Of a DNA stretch of 64,000 bases, positions 7,662-16,806 are shown piece by piece. The notes beneath the pieces were generated by a model, which saw nothing but the letters and a program-made list of their open reading frames with translations, made no database searches and was not told the DNA's origin. Each line of letters opens with the position of its first letter. Within the stretch, counting starts at the first letter, position 1. A program made the translations under genes and the position numbers. This DNA comes from Paenarthrobacter sp. PH39-S1 (GTDB lineage: Bacteria; Actinomycetota; Actinomycetes; Actinomycetales; Micrococcaceae). The stretch is from contig NZ_JASISR010000013.1 of assembly GCF_030063245.1 (NCBI RefSeq), positions 1 through 64,000 on the forward strand, written 5' to 3'.

Positions 7662-8132
7662 CTAGCTGCGGTTCTTCTCCCGCATGGCGCGCAGGGCTTC
7701 GCGGTTGTCCTGCTTTTCGCGCAGCGTCTGGCGCTTGTCGTAGTCTTTCTTACCCTTGGCGATCGCGATTTCCACCTTAGCCCGGCCGTCCAGGAAGTAC
7801 AGCTGCAGCGGGACGATGGTGAAACCGGATTCACGTGTCTTGTGCGTGATTTTCTCCAGCTCCTCACGGTGCAGCAGCAGCTTCCGGCGGCGGCGGGCCG
7901 AGTGGTTGGTCCAGCTGCCGTTGAGGTATTCCGGGATGTACACGGATTCCAACCAGAGCTCGTCGTTGTAGAGGGTGGCAAAGCCGTCCACCAGGGAGGC
8001 ACGGCCCTCGCGCAGGGACTTGACCTCGGTGCCCATCAGCACCAGTCCGGCCTCGTAGGTATCCATCACGTGGTAGTCGTGCTGGGCCTTGCGGTTGGTG
8101 GCCACCACCTTGCGGCCACTTTCTTTAGGCAC
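7662..8132 (-). CDS. smpB: SsrA-binding protein SmpB
   Basis: SmpB binds the tRNA-like domain of tmRNA and brings it to stalled ribosomes. The 156-residue length is typical. Recognisable parts are the [20 protein letters not shown] start of the OB-fold barrel, [20 protein letters not shown] and the basic C-terminal tail [15 protein letters not shown] that forms a helix in the mRNA channel. A GTG at 8132 is preceded by GAGGAG about eight bases upstream. It is close to ssrA and lies in a minus-strand run with ftsEX. Confidence 0.97.
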   Translation of the reverse strand: MPKESGRKVVATNRKAQHDYHVMDTYEAGLVLMGTEVKSLREGRASLVDGFATLYNDELWLESVYIPEYLNGSWTNHSARRRRKLLLHREELEKITHKTRESGFTIVPLQLYFLDGRAKVEIAIAKGKKDYDKRQTLREKQDNREALRAMREKNRS

Positions 8133-8175
8133 GGCATTACTCCTCGGGTGTCCTGATTGATTTTACGGTCGGGCG

Positions 8176-8194
8176 CTGGACCGGCAAGGTCCAG
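8176..8194 (-). terminator. Hairpin between the M23 peptidase gene and smpB
   Basis: CTGGACC (8176-8182) and GGTCCAG (8188-8194) form a perfect 7-bp stem with a five-base loop. It follows the end of the ftsE-ftsX-M23 genes in the direction of transcription. No T-tract follows, so termination is uncertain. Confidence 0.35.
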
Positions 8195-8232
8195 TGGTGA
8201 ACCAGTCTACGCCAGCGGACCGCGGCGTTCCT

Positions 8233-9603
8233 CTAGCGGCCCAGAATGGTCATCGGGTCCACCGGCGAGCCATTGAGCCAGGTTTCGAAGTGCGCGTGGC
8301 AGCCGGTGGAGTTGCCGGTGCTGCCGGAGTACGCGACCAGCTGGCCGGCCTCCACGTGCTGTCCCACCGAGACCAGCACGGAGCTGTTGTGGTAGTAGAC
8401 CGTCATCAGCGCGTTGCCTTGCACCACGCCGTGGCTGATCCACAGCACGTTCCCGCCGCCGGTGACCACATTTGTCTGTCCCGCCAGGACAACGTTACCG
8501 GCGGCGGGCGCGTAGATCGGGGTTCCGCACGGTGCACCGAAGTCGATGCCGCTGTGCAGATAGGAGCCGGTGCCGTTAAAGTCCATGGTGCCGGCTGGAA
8601 CGGCACGCCAGCCGTACCCGGAGGTAATGGGAATGTTGGCGGCAAAGGGATGTGCCAGTCCGAAGGCCGAGGGATTCCCCGGCGGCGGGGCCACGTACCC
8701 GGTATTGCCCTGCGCCCTTGCCGCCGCTGCAGCTGCCGCCGCGGCGGCTTCGCGTTCCTTGCGCTGACGCTCGGAGATCTGGGCCGCCACGTCATCCTGC
8801 TGCGCTTTGACGGCGGCCATCTGGGCCTGGATCTGAGGCTTCTTGGCGGTCAGCTCGGCATCCAGCGCAGCGGCATCGGTGATCAGTTTATCCACCGCCG
8901 CCTTTTTGGCCGCGGCGTCGGCCATGGCGGTCTTTTCGGCTGCCAGCGCCGCATCCGCCTTACCCTTGAGATCCTTGATTTCCGCTTCCACGGCCACCAG
9001 CCGTGCCTGCGAATTCACGTTCGTGGCGTTCTGCTGGGAGAGCTTGTCCAACACCGAATTCTGGCTCCGCATTGCCTGGTCCGCCAGGTCCATGCCGTCC
9101 GCCAGGTTTCCGTTGGCGCTGGAGCCGAAGAAAAGGCTCAGGTTCGGGGGAACTCCCCCGGATTTGTAGGACTGGGCCGCGATCTGCCCGATCAGCTTCT
9201 TAGTGTCAATCAATTTCTGCTTATCTGACTGGATCTGCGAACTGATCTTATCCTTGTTCTGCTGCGCAAGATCCACGCGGGCCGCCAGCGCCTCCACCTC
9301 TGAAGTGGCAATGCTGACCCGGGCCTGGGCATCCGAAAGCGCGGCCTGCGCACCGGGCAACTGGCCGCGGTACAACGTGAGGTTGGCAGCGGCAGTGGCG
9401 ATGCCGGCGTCGAGAAACTCCAAGGATGATTCCACCTCGTTCGCCTGATTCTGCAGCGCCTGGGCCTGGTCATCGAGGTTATCTGCCTGGGCTGGTACGG
9501 CTCCGAGCAGTCCGGCAGCCAGCACTGCCGCCACCGCGGCCCCGACGGCACGGCGGCGCAGCATGCCGTGGCCGGAGCGCTCCTGCCGGGACAACTGGCG
9601 CAT
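8233..9603 (-). CDS. Secreted coiled-coil M23 (LytM-type) peptidase, likely FtsEX partner
   Basis: The 456-residue protein has a signal peptide ending near VPAQA-DN (about residue 41) and a long coiled coil to about residue 310. An Ala-rich linker and a C-terminal LytM/M23 domain follow. The zinc site is visible as HSGIDFGAPCGT and the H-x-H of GCHAHFETW, so the peptidase looks catalytically complete rather than an EnvC-type activator. It should cleave peptidoglycan cross-links. The ATG at 9603 with GAGGAG upstream was preferred to an in-frame TTG at 9627. The gene follows ftsX by 28 bp. In other bacteria FtsEX drives a coiled-coil hydrolase (EnvC, RipC, PcsB) across the membrane, and this protein is the obvious candidate here. 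Confidence 0.9.
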   Translation of the reverse strand: MRQLSRQERSGHGMLRRRAVGAAVAAVLAAGLLGAVPAQADNLDDQAQALQNQANEVESSLEFLDAGIATAAANLTLYRGQLPGAQAALSDAQARVSIATSEVEALAARVDLAQQNKDKISSQIQSDKQKLIDTKKLIGQIAAQSYKSGGVPPNLSLFFGSSANGNLADGMDLADQAMRSQNSVLDKLSQQNATNVNSQARLVAVEAEIKDLKGKADAALAAEKTAMADAAAKKAAVDKLITDAAALDAELTAKKPQIQAQMAAVKAQQDDVAAQISERQRKEREAAAAAAAAAARAQGNTGYVAPPPGNPSAFGLAHPFAANIPITSGYGWRAVPAGTMDFNGTGSYLHSGIDFGAPCGTPIYAPAAGNVVLAGQTNVVTGGGNVLWISHGVVQGNALMTVYYHNSSVLVSVGQHVEAGQLVAYSGSTGNSTGCHAHFETWLNGSPVDPMTILGR

Positions 9604-9631
9604 GGAAATTTTCTCCTCGATGATCAACAGG

Positions 9632-10546
9632 CTAAACCTTCAGATACTTACGCAGGGTCAATAGCGAGGATACCCCGGCCAGCAGGATCCCCAGCACTAT
9701 CAGCCCCGGCGTCAGGATCAGCACCTGGTTGGCGGAGATAAATGCCGTGTCCTTGTACTGGTCCGCCAGATAGTCCTGAATAAAGAACTTGGCCACCGCC
9801 CAGACTGTCCCGGATGCCAGCACGGCACCGATCACGGCCGCGACCACTCCTTCCATCACAAAGGGCAGCTGGATCACTGCCTTCGAGGCCCCGACCAGCC
9901 GCATGATCCCGGTTTCCCGGCGTCGGCTGAAGGCGGACAGCTTAATGGTGGTGGCGATCAGCAGGATGGCACAGACAATCATCAGCCCGGCGATGCCCAC
10001 CGCCACCAGGGAGGCTATGTTCATCACGGAGAAGAGCCGCTCCAACAGCTGCCGCTGGTCAATCACCGTCTCCACCCCGGGCGTCGCCGAGAAGGTCTCA
10101 TTGATGATCTCGTACTTCTCCGGATTGACCATGTTGATCCGGAACGATGCCGGCAGCTGATCCGCGGTGACCGAATCAACGATCGGCGAATTCGCGAACT
10201 GCTCCTTGAAGTGGTTCAGCGCGTCCGGCTGTGACTCGTAGGCCCAGCTGGTCACGTACGGTTTCACGGCGGCGGAATCCAGCAGGGTTTCGATGTTCTT
10301 TTTCTGCTCGTCCGTGGCCGGTCCGGAGGCGCAAGTCGGGGAGGTCGAGGTGTCAACGCAGAGAAAGACGGCAACCTGGACCTTGTCGTACCAGTAGCCC
10401 TTCATCTGGTTGATCTGCATCTGCAGCATGCCGGCCGTACCGACAAACGTCAGTGACACAAAGGTCACCAGAATGACGGAAACGACCATGGAAACATTCC
10501 GGCGAAGACCTCCGCCGATTTCGCTGAGGATGAAAGCAAGTCTCAC
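9632..10546 (-). CDS. ftsX: Cell division protein FtsX
   Basis: FtsX is the permease-like half of FtsEX and transmits ATP hydrolysis by FtsE to cell-wall hydrolases at the septum. The 304-residue protein has the usual layout: one membrane span at about 20-42, an extracellular loop of about 130 residues with two cysteines ([13 protein letters not shown]), and three C-terminal spans typical of the FtsX/MacB family. The GTG start at 10546 overlaps the ftsE stop in a GTGA, so the pair is translationally coupled. Confidence 0.95.
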   Translation of the reverse strand: MRLAFILSEIGGGLRRNVSMVVSVILVTFVSLTFVGTAGMLQMQINQMKGYWYDKVQVAVFLCVDTSTSPTCASGPATDEQKKNIETLLDSAAVKPYVTSWAYESQPDALNHFKEQFANSPIVDSVTADQLPASFRINMVNPEKYEIINETFSATPGVETVIDQRQLLERLFSVMNIASLVAVGIAGLMIVCAILLIATTIKLSAFSRRRETGIMRLVGASKAVIQLPFVMEGVVAAVIGAVLASGTVWAVAKFFIQDYLADQYKDTAFISANQVLILTPGLIVLGILLAGVSSLLTLRKYLKV

Positions 10547-11286
10547 TCCGGGGCCTCCGCGGACGGTTCACGGTCGGACCCTGCGGCTTGGACCACGGGA
10601 ATCATCGACGTGTACAAGGCCTTGGCCTCGTCGCGGAGAACCACGCCGTTGCGCAGTTCGATGACCCGCTTGCGCATCGAGTTGACGATGTCGTCGTCGT
10701 GCGTTGCCATCACTACGGTGGTGCCGTTCTGATTGATTTTGTCCAGCACCTTCATGATGCCCAGCGAGGTGGTGGGGTCCAGGTTTCCGGTGGGTTCGTC
10801 AGCCAGCAGGATGGCGGGCTTATTGACGACGGCGCGCGCGATTGCCACGCGCTGCTGCTCGCCTCCAGAGAGCTCGTGCGGGAGCCTGTTCTCTTTGCCC
10901 TCAAGCCCGACGGTCTTGAGCACCTCGGGCACGGTCTCGCGGATGATGTCACGGCTTTTGCCGATCACCTGCATGGCAAAGGCCACATTGGCGAAGACCG
11001 TCTTATTGGGCAGCAACCGGAAGTCCTGGAACACGACGCCGATGCCGCGGCGCAGCTTGGGCACGCGCCAGCTGGAAATATTTGCCACGTTCTGCCCAGC
11101 GACATACACGGCGCCGCGGGTGGCATGGTCTTCCTTCAGCACCAGGCGCAGGAACGTGGATTTGCCGGAGCCAGAGGCACCGACAAGGAAGGCGAACTCC
11201 CCGCGGTCAATTTCCAGGGAGACCGAGTCCAAGGCCGGACGGGTCTTCTGGTCATAAATCTTGGTGACGTTATCGAAACGAATCAT
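10543..11286 (-). CDS. ftsE: Cell division ATP-binding protein FtsE
   Basis: FtsE is the cytoplasmic ATPase of the FtsEX complex. The 247-residue product shows Walker A GASGSGKS (36-43), the Q-loop [10 protein letters not shown], signature LSGGEQQR (139-146), Walker B ILLADEP (159-165) and the switch histidine in ATHDDDIV. The ATG at 11286 with AGAAGAG upstream begins [12 protein letters not shown] as in other FtsE proteins. The frame is open for another 64 codons upstream, but that sequence is not FtsE-like. The C-terminal 20 residues ([11 protein letters not shown]) are a short extension. Confidence 0.96.
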   Translation of the reverse strand: MIRFDNVTKIYDQKTRPALDSVSLEIDRGEFAFLVGASGSGKSTFLRLVLKEDHATRGAVYVAGQNVANISSWRVPKLRRGIGVVFQDFRLLPNKTVFANVAFAMQVIGKSRDIIRETVPEVLKTVGLEGKENRLPHELSGGEQQRVAIARAVVNKPAILLADEPTGNLDPTTSLGIMKVLDKINQNGTTVVMATHDDDIVNSMRKRVIELRNGVVLRDEAKALYTSMIPVVQAAGSDREPSAEAPE

Positions 11287-11368
11287 GGCTCTTCTGGACC
11301 CAGTCAGCGCGAATTCTGACAGGCCGGTGCTGGGGTATTGGCTTGGGGAAGAAACCACCGGCTTATCG

Positions 11369-11374
11369 ACTATA
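11369..11374 (-). promoter_or_regulatory. Candidate -10 element for ftsE
   Basis: TATAGT on the minus strand lies 83 bases before the ftsE start, in the divergent gap between ftsE and ybdK. No good -35 box accompanies it, so this is only a suggestion. Confidence 0.25.
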
Positions 11375-11546
11375 GACACTCGCCCGCGCCGATCCCGTGC
11401 AGCCCGAGGGGCGTGTCGTCCTGGACGAGACCTGTGTGTAACATTTCGGTGCCTCCGATAGGCTCGTGACGTTGTCACGGCCCTACCGCCCGAACGGCCG
11501 TTGCCAGGGCCGCCATTGTCCGGCCCTGCACTGGAGAGGAGCAGCC

Positions 11547-12638
11547 ATGGTCACCTTCGGGATCGAGGAAGAGTACCTGCTGGTGGATTCCACCACGGGT
11601 CTGCCGAAGTTCAGCAGCGCGACGGTCAGTGGTTTCCTGCAGGCGTCGCGGCAAGTGGACGACGACGATATTCAGCCGGAACTGCTGACCTGCCAGCTGG
11701 AAACATCCACTCCCCCGTGCACCACGGCCGACGAAGCACTCCAGTCACTGCTGGCATTCCGCGGCCAGCTGGCCAAGGCGGCGTACAAATCCCTGGCCCG
11801 CGCCGCGGGCACGGGAACCGCACCCCGCATGGCGGAGGCCCCGCCAGAGGTCACGGATAAGCGTCGCTACCACCAGATGCGGGACAGCGCCCGTGCCATC
11901 GTTGCGGATCAGTACATCAACGGACTGCATGTCCACATCCAGATCCCTGACAAGGACGCCGGTGTGATGGCCCTGAACCGGATCCGGCCCTGGCTGCCCG
12001 CCATTGTGGCGCTCAGCGCTAACTCGCCGTTCTGGCGGGACCGGGACAGCGGCTTCGAAAGCTGGCGCACCGTGAGCTACAGGCGCTGGCCGGTTCAGGG
12101 GCTGCCTCCGGTCTTCAAGAACGGCGCCGATTACGAAGCGCGGGTCCAGCACCTGGTGGACACGGGAGTCATCCTAGACAGGGGTGTGATCACGTGGGTG
12201 GCCCGGTTGTCGGAGAACTATCCCACCCTGGAGGTGCGCGCCTGCGATGCCCAGCTTGAGGCACACGATTCCGTGCTCTTGGCGGTATTGCTCCGGGCAT
12301 TGGTGACAGCCGCGCTGAGTGACTCGTGGCAGAACGCCGAGGAATTCACCCCGGAAATCCTCGACGCTTCGCTGTGGCAGGCGGCCCGGCATGGCCTCCG
12401 CGGGCAGCTTGTCCACCCGGAAACCGGGCACTTGGCACCCGCGCCCGAGGTGCTCACCACCTTGGTCAAGACGGTGGAGGCGGCCCTGCACGCAACGGAC
12501 GATTCCGGCTTCGTCGCCGACGGGCTGGCGCGTATCGCGGAGCACGGCACGGGCTCCGCGCGTCAGCGCCGGGCCCGTGAGCACGGCGGCCTTCCGGCCC
12601 TGCTGGATCTGTACGCCGGCTCGCTCACCGCACGCTGA
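11547..12638 (+). CDS. ybdK: YbdK-family carboxylate-amine ligase (glutamate-cysteine ligase type 2)
   Basis: The product of 363 residues starts [14 protein letters not shown], the characteristic beginning of GCS2/YbdK enzymes, which join the carboxylate of glutamate to an amine using ATP. Other family stretches are [11 protein letters not shown] and [12 protein letters not shown]. In Actinobacteria related enzymes include EgtA, but this one belongs to the shorter YbdK group with weak or unknown natural activity. The ATG at 11547 has a strong GAGAGGAG ribosome site at 11533-11540. It stands alone between ftsE (divergent) and prfB (convergent). Confidence 0.9.
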   Translation: MVTFGIEEEYLLVDSTTGLPKFSSATVSGFLQASRQVDDDDIQPELLTCQLETSTPPCTTADEALQSLLAFRGQLAKAAYKSLARAAGTGTAPRMAEAPPEVTDKRRYHQMRDSARAIVADQYINGLHVHIQIPDKDAGVMALNRIRPWLPAIVALSANSPFWRDRDSGFESWRTVSYRRWPVQGLPPVFKNGADYEARVQHLVDTGVILDRGVITWVARLSENYPTLEVRACDAQLEAHDSVLLAVLLRALVTAALSDSWQNAEEFTPEILDASLWQAARHGLRGQLVHPETGHLAPAPEVLTTLVKTVEAALHATDDSGFVADGLARIAEHGTGSARQRRAREHGGLPALLDLYAGSLTAR

Positions 12639-12680
12639 GGCGCCACCGCTCACCACGCGCTGCAGTGTGCTCACCTCAGG

Positions 12681-12764
12681 AATCGGTGACGCTACGGACG
12701 GGGAGCCGTGGCATTCGGTCGGAAGCGGTGACACTTCGGGCGGGAGCCGTGGCGTTCGGCCAAC
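12681..12764. repeat. Two tandem copies of a 42-bp unit
   Basis: The copies at about 12681-12722 and 12723-12764 share CGGTGAC, GGGAGCCGTGGC and TTCGG at the same spacing. They fill the gap between the convergent ends of ybdK and prfB. No hairpin terminator was seen there. Confidence 0.6.
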
Positions 12765-12771
12765 GGCGCCG

Positions 12772-13890
12772 CTACTGCGCCTCGGCATTGCGGTTATCCG
12801 CACGCCAGCGGATGCCGGCGTCAATAAAGTCGTCAATCTCGCCGTCAAGCACAGCCGAGGTATTGCCCACCTCGTACTCGGTTCGCAGATCCTTGACCAT
12901 CTGATACGGATTGAGCACGTAGGAACGCATTTGATCGCCCCAAGATGCCTTCACGTCGCCGGCCAGCAGCTTTTTTTCGGCGTCCTCCTCGGCCTTCTTG
13001 AGCAGCAGCAAGCGCGACTGCAGCACCCGCAGCGCCGCCGCCCGGTTCTGCAGCTGCGATTTCTCGTTCTGCATGGAAACCACAGTGCCCGTCGGGATAT
13101 GGGTCAGGCGCACTGCGGAATCCGTGGTGTTCACGGACTGCCCGCCGGGGCCCGAGGAGCGGAACACATCCACCCGGATTTCATTATCTGGTATATCGAT
13201 GCTGTCCGTCTGTTCGATCAGCGGAATGACTTCCACGGCCGCGAATGACGTCTGCCGGCGGCCCTGGTTATCAAAGGGACTGATGCGCACCAGCCGGTGC
13301 GTGCCCGCCTCCACGCTCAGCGTGCCGAAAGCGTACGGGGCCTTCACTTCAAACGTGGCGGATTTCAGTCCAGCTTCCTCCGCATAGGAGGTGTCCATCA
13401 CCGTTGTCGGATAACCGTGGCGCTCGGCCCAGCGCAGGTACATCCGCAGCAGCATTTCGGCAAAATCCGCCGCGTCCACGCCGCCCGCGCCGGAACGGAT
13501 TGTCACCACGGCTTCGCGCTCGTCGTATTCGCCAGCCAGCAGCGTGACTACCTCCAGCTCCTGCAGCGCCTTCCGCAGCACGGGCAAGTCCTTCGCCGCC
13601 TCGGCCAGCGTGTCGGCGTCGTTCTCTTCCTGCGCGAGCTGGACCAGGACCTCCAGATCATCGATCCGGGCCTGCAACGACTCAAGCTTTTCCAGCTTGG
13701 ACTGCGCGTGCGAGAGCCGTGAGGTGATCTTCTGCGCCGCCGCGGGGTCATCCCACAGGTTCGGCGTCCCGGCCTGGTCGCTCAGATCTTCGATGGATTC
13801 CTTGAGCGCGTCCACTTCGGACACCTGCTCTATGGAGAGGTAGGTGGCGCGGAGCGCACGGATTTCTGCAGCAAAATCGATTTCAGCCAT
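12772..13890 (-). CDS. prfB: Peptide chain release factor 2
   Basis: RF2 recognises UGA and UAA stop codons and triggers peptide release. The 372-residue protein carries the stop-codon reading motif SPF (204-206) and the catalytic GGQ (249-251) in [18 protein letters not shown]. The frame is continuous through the N-terminus, so the programmed +1 frameshift with in-frame UGA that autoregulates E. coli prfB is absent. The ATG at 13890 starts [13 protein letters not shown]; a TTG nine bases upstream is an alternative. GAGG lies only three bases before the ATG, a tight spacing. The gene follows the Tad operon on the same strand. Confidence 0.96.
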   Translation of the reverse strand: MAEIDFAAEIRALRATYLSIEQVSEVDALKESIEDLSDQAGTPNLWDDPAAAQKITSRLSHAQSKLEKLESLQARIDDLEVLVQLAQEENDADTLAEAAKDLPVLRKALQELEVVTLLAGEYDEREAVVTIRSGAGGVDAADFAEMLLRMYLRWAERHGYPTTVMDTSYAEEAGLKSATFEVKAPYAFGTLSVEAGTHRLVRISPFDNQGRRQTSFAAVEVIPLIEQTDSIDIPDNEIRVDVFRSSGPGGQSVNTTDSAVRLTHIPTGTVVSMQNEKSQLQNRAAALRVLQSRLLLLKKAEEDAEKKLLAGDVKASWGDQMRSYVLNPYQMVKDLRTEYEVGNTSAVLDGEIDDFIDAGIRWRADNRNAEAQ

Positions 13891-13965
13891 GATCCTCAAG
13901 CCTACGGCATCACCGGAAATGACTTGCCGGACCAGCGTGCAGGACAGGGATGCCGGGACCGGGCA

Positions 13966-14484
13966 TCAACGGGTCAACTGCGAGCGCGCCGTGCTCGTGG
14001 CGGTAACGGCGATTCCGTCCGGAATCAGGAAATTGATAAAAAGCGGATGGACGACGGCGGCCAACGTCACGCGGGCGGTCCGCCCGTCCGCGGTCCCGGT
14101 TCCGCCGCCGAGGGTCAGCCCGGAAATGTGCCTGTAGCTGCTGTTCCGGTTCAGGTAGGCGGAAGCCGCCGCCCGCACACCGTCGCCGGACAAAATGGTG
14201 ACCGGGGCCCCGGAGTTTCCAGCCACCCCGGAGAGGGTGAAGCTGTCCGCCGCGGCCACGGCTGCTCCGTCTGCTGCGGACAGGAGCTTCTTATGTCCGA
14301 GGTACACGCTCGAAACAGCCGCCACCACGGTGACCAGCAGCAGGGCCAGGACTACGTAACCGATGATCATCACCATCAGCTCGCCGCTCTCGGCATCGCC
14401 GTTGGGACGGCGCGGGTGCGGCTGGCTGCAGATACTTCGAACCCGCGCGCGAACGCCGATACTCCCATGCTGGCCCTCCGTCAC
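13966..14484 (-). CDS. TadG-like pilus-associated membrane protein
   Basis: The 172-residue product has a basic N-terminal tail, then DAESGELMVMIIGYVVLALL as one membrane span at about residues 31-60, then AADGAAVAAADSFTL and an extracellular domain. This is the layout of the TadE/TadG-like proteins that follow tadABC in actinobacterial Tad clusters (the Rv3654c-type partner). Pseudopilin-like proteins of this kind are thought to help assemble or anchor Flp pili. The GTG start overlaps the preceding stop in GTGA, so it is coupled to the TadE gene upstream. Confidence 0.7.
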   Translation of the reverse strand: MTEGQHGSIGVRARVRSICSQPHPRRPNGDAESGELMVMIIGYVVLALLLVTVVAAVSSVYLGHKKLLSAADGAAVAAADSFTLSGVAGNSGAPVTILSGDGVRAAASAYLNRNSSYRHISGLTLGGGTGTADGRTARVTLAAVVHPLFINFLIPDGIAVTATSTARSQLTR

Positions 14485-15029
14485 CGGAATCGGCCGACAA
14501 TCTGACTCGCGGCCGCATCCACCGTCGCTGCCGTCAAGGCTCCGCCTGGCAGCGACGGGACAAGCGGCAGCGGGACGGCAAGCGTGACCGTCGCCGTGAC
14601 AAGCGCTCCCGGGCTGAGGCAGCCCGCGGGCTCACAACTGATGTCCAACCGCGCTCTGCCGTCACTGAAGCCATGGTCCGCCATAGCCAGCAGGACCGCT
14701 TCCTCCGCAGCCGCCCGCGCGGATGCCGGATCGGGTGCGGAAACATACACCTTGGCGGCCTGATCCGCAGCACCGGTGACGGCATAAGCGCCACCTTGCA
14801 TCTGTCCCACGGTAATCACCAGATACACCACGGGAATCATCAGAAGTACAGCTAGGAAAACAAACTCCACCACAGCGTTCCCCTGCTCTGAGACTCCGGG
14901 AGTCCGGTCGTCGATCCGTTCATCTTCGGCGCCCCGGACTCCGGTCTTTTGGTTTCCTGCCCCTCGGCATCCTGCCAACCGCTGTCGCAGGAACGTCCTC
15001 CCCATCGTATTACGGCTGGAGCGCGGCAT
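14481..15029 (-). CDS. TadE-like pilus assembly protein (second copy)
   Basis: This 182-residue protein has the TadE signature SEQGNAVVEFVFLAVLLMIP beginning near residue 47. The glutamate after a hydrophobic start resembles the prepilin-peptidase site of pseudopilins. An extracellular segment follows with two cysteines (CEPAGC). A GGAGG about nine bases before the ATG at 15029 supports this start, which makes it overlap the previous gene by 20 bp. An ATG at 15005 is an alternative. It is a minor pilin of the Flp/Tad system by context. Confidence 0.75.
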   Translation of the reverse strand: MPRSSRNTMGRTFLRQRLAGCRGAGNQKTGVRGAEDERIDDRTPGVSEQGNAVVEFVFLAVLLMIPVVYLVITVGQMQGGAYAVTGAADQAAKVYVSAPDPASARAAAEEAVLLAMADHGFSDGRARLDISCEPAGCLSPGALVTATVTLAVPLPLVPSLPGGALTAATVDAAASQIVGRFR

Positions 15030-15519
15030 GCCCGGACACCTCCAGTGCCGATCCCGGTCCGATCAGCCCAAGCACGGGCAGCGGGCTCCGCACGGTCACT
15101 TTGAGTGTGCGGATGCCGAGATACATCTCTTCCGTAACCGTAACCTCCTTGGCATAGTCCGGGCTCAGAGCTGCCGAGATCAGCTGCTCCGTGCGTGTCT
15201 TCGCGTCCGCCGCTCCCCGATCGGCGAGCGTTCCGTATCTCGCTCCAGAGGCGGCCGCATCCACCGCAGTATTGCGGACGTGCAGCACCAGGGCCAACTG
15301 GACAACGGCCAGAAAGAGCACCGTCAGAAGTGCCCCGACCAAAACAAAATCCACCACGGCGGATCCCGATTCGGCGTCCGAGCCTGGTCGGGGCGTGCCG
15401 CCGCAGCACATCCCGGCTGTGCCTTCCGGCACGGACATTCTACTTCTCGCTTCGGACCCGGACACGGTTCCCGCTTCCGGCACGGACACGGTTCTCCATC
15501 GCCGTGTCATCGCCTTCAT
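15010..15519 (-). CDS. TadE-like pilus assembly protein (first copy)
   Basis: The 169-residue product has a cytoplasmic N-terminal part, then DAESGSAVVDFVLVGALLTV, a TadE-type transmembrane start with AVVDF in place of the usual AVVEF. The AVDAAASGARYGT segment and an extracellular domain come next. I chose the ATG at 15519 (MKAMTRRW); the open frame continues upstream over the preceding small gene. It belongs to the tadABC operon and is probably a pseudopilin processed by a prepilin peptidase encoded elsewhere. Confidence 0.75.
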   Translation of the reverse strand: MKAMTRRWRTVSVPEAGTVSGSEARSRMSVPEGTAGMCCGGTPRPGSDAESGSAVVDFVLVGALLTVLFLAVVQLALVLHVRNTAVDAAASGARYGTLADRGAADAKTRTEQLISAALSPDYAKEVTVTEEMYLGIRTLKVTVRSPLPVLGLIGPGSALEVSGHAALQP

Positions 15520-15526
15520 TTCGGTA

Positions 15527-15811
15527 TCATCCGCCCTTGTTGACCTGGCTGATGGCCTGGTTGAAGAGCCCTTCCAGAGCGGGACCGGCAATGGCCAACA
15601 ATCCGGCCACCAGCACCGCGGACATCAATGTGATCATGACCCAGCCGGGTACATCGCCGCGGTCACCGGGGTCGTGGCCGCCGTCGTCGTCCACGGTGCC
15701 GGACGACGACGGCGCGCCAGAGATGCGGGCCGAACCGCGCCGCGTCAAAAGCGTCGCGAGTGTACAGAACGCGACGAGCCATACCAACGGCGCCGGTTTC
15801 AGGTGTTTCAT
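15527..15811 (-). CDS. Small pilin-like membrane protein of the Tad operon
   Basis: The ATG at 15811 has AAGGGGG eight bases upstream, so the product is 94 residues, not the 112 of the longest frame. A hydrophobic N-terminal segment at about residues 7-21 is followed by an Asp/Gly-rich linker. RGDVPGWVMITLMSAVLVAG then leads into one strong membrane helix, and the protein ends QAISQVNKGG. The position between tadC and tadE, the size and the single C-terminal helix fit the small Flp-like proteins of actinobacterial Tad loci. It may be the major pilin or a pilin-like subunit. Confidence 0.65.
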   Translation of the reverse strand: MKHLKPAPLVWLVAFCTLATLLTRRGSARISGAPSSSGTVDDDGGHDPGDRGDVPGWVMITLMSAVLVAGLLAIAGPALEGLFNQAISQVNKGG

Positions 15812-15864
15812 CGGATTACCCCCTTGCGAGTTGTCAGTCATTTTCGTACCTGTCTGTCCCTGCA

Positions 15865-16806
15865 TTAGAAACCGAGCCGGAGCAGCGCAAGCCCCGGGAA
15901 AACCGCGAAAATAATGGTCAATGGAAGCACTCCGAAGACAAGCGGCACCATCATGGCGATCTCTTTCCGACCCGCGGACTCCATCAGTTCCCGCTTCGCC
16001 GTATCACGGACGTCCTGGGCCTGGGCACGGAGCACGTCAGCCAGCGGGGTACCGCGTTCGATGGCCACGATGACGCCGTCCACAAAGCGCACCAGGGGCA
16101 CCAGCCGGCTGCGCTGGGACAGTCCCGTTAGGGCCTGTCCCAGCGGGATCCCGCTGCGCGTCTGTGCCAGTACCTGGCCGAACTCGCCGGCCAGCTCACC
16201 TCGGGAGGACCGGCAGACCCTTTCAAGTGCGCCGGTGGCACTTTCTCCGGCGCTGACAGCGAGCGCCATCAGCTCGGCCAGACTCGGGAATTCGGCGATG
16301 ATGCGTCGTTCGCGGCGCTTGATCCGGACTGACAGCAGGTAGTCCTTGATAACAAACGCGGCGGCCGGCAGAGCTACGGCGCTAAGGAGGGCCAACGGCA
16401 GATTAAGCCGTCCCCCCGCCGCGGACAGCAGCGCAGCCACTACGGCCAGGATGAATCCTGCCGCCGCCCAGATGAGCTGGCCTGCACGAAAATCGAGTGC
16501 GGTGTGGCGTTGACCGGCTTGCTGCAACCGTGCCGTCAGGGCCGCCGTGCCGATATTGAAACGGCCCAGCCAACGCACGGCATCGACCGTCATCGCGCGA
16601 AGAATGCGCTCGAGTGGACCGAAAAGCACCTCCGGCCCGTCGGCGTCGTGCAGCAGCCGGGATTGCCGCACTACGGAACGCAGCTGTGGTTCGATGCGCT
16701 GCGCAAAGCTGGGCTGGCGCATGAAAGGCAGCCTGACCAGGACCAGCCAGAGGCCGGCCCCAAGGACCAGTCCGGAAACCACCGCAAGGGAAATGGCAGT
16801 TGTCAT
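15865..16806 (-). CDS. tadC: TadC-type inner membrane platform protein (type II secretion F domain)
   Basis: The 313-residue protein has hydrophobic segments at the N-terminus (AISLAVVSGLVLGAGLWLVL), in the middle (QLIWAAAGFILAVVAALL) and at the C-terminus (LVFGVLPLTIIFAVFPGLAL). Between the last two lies a GspF/TadC domain (EFPSLAELMALAVSAGES). TadB and TadC form the membrane platform of the Flp pilus machine. The ATG at 16806 overlaps the tadB stop as ATGA. The frame continues upstream inside tadB but is not used. Confidence 0.85.
   Translation of the reverse strand: MTTAISLAVVSGLVLGAGLWLVLVRLPFMRQPSFAQRIEPQLRSVVRQSRLLHDADGPEVLFGPLERILRAMTVDAVRWLGRFNIGTAALTARLQQAGQRHTALDFRAGQLIWAAAGFILAVVAALLSAAGGRLNLPLALLSAVALPAAAFVIKDYLLSVRIKRRERRIIAEFPSLAELMALAVSAGESATGALERVCRSSRGELAGEFGQVLAQTRSGIPLGQALTGLSQRSRLVPLVRFVDGVIVAIERGTPLADVLRAQAQDVRDTAKRELMESAGRKEIAMMVPLVFGVLPLTIIFAVFPGLALLRLGF

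Noticed and set aside
11287-11478. 64-codon N-terminal extension of FtsE
   Set aside because: The extension is Arg-rich and not FtsE-like; the ATG at 11286 has a good ribosome site and gives the normal FtsE start.
12772-13890. Programmed frameshift in prfB
   Set aside because: The reading frame is continuous from the ATG, with no in-frame UGA near codon 25.
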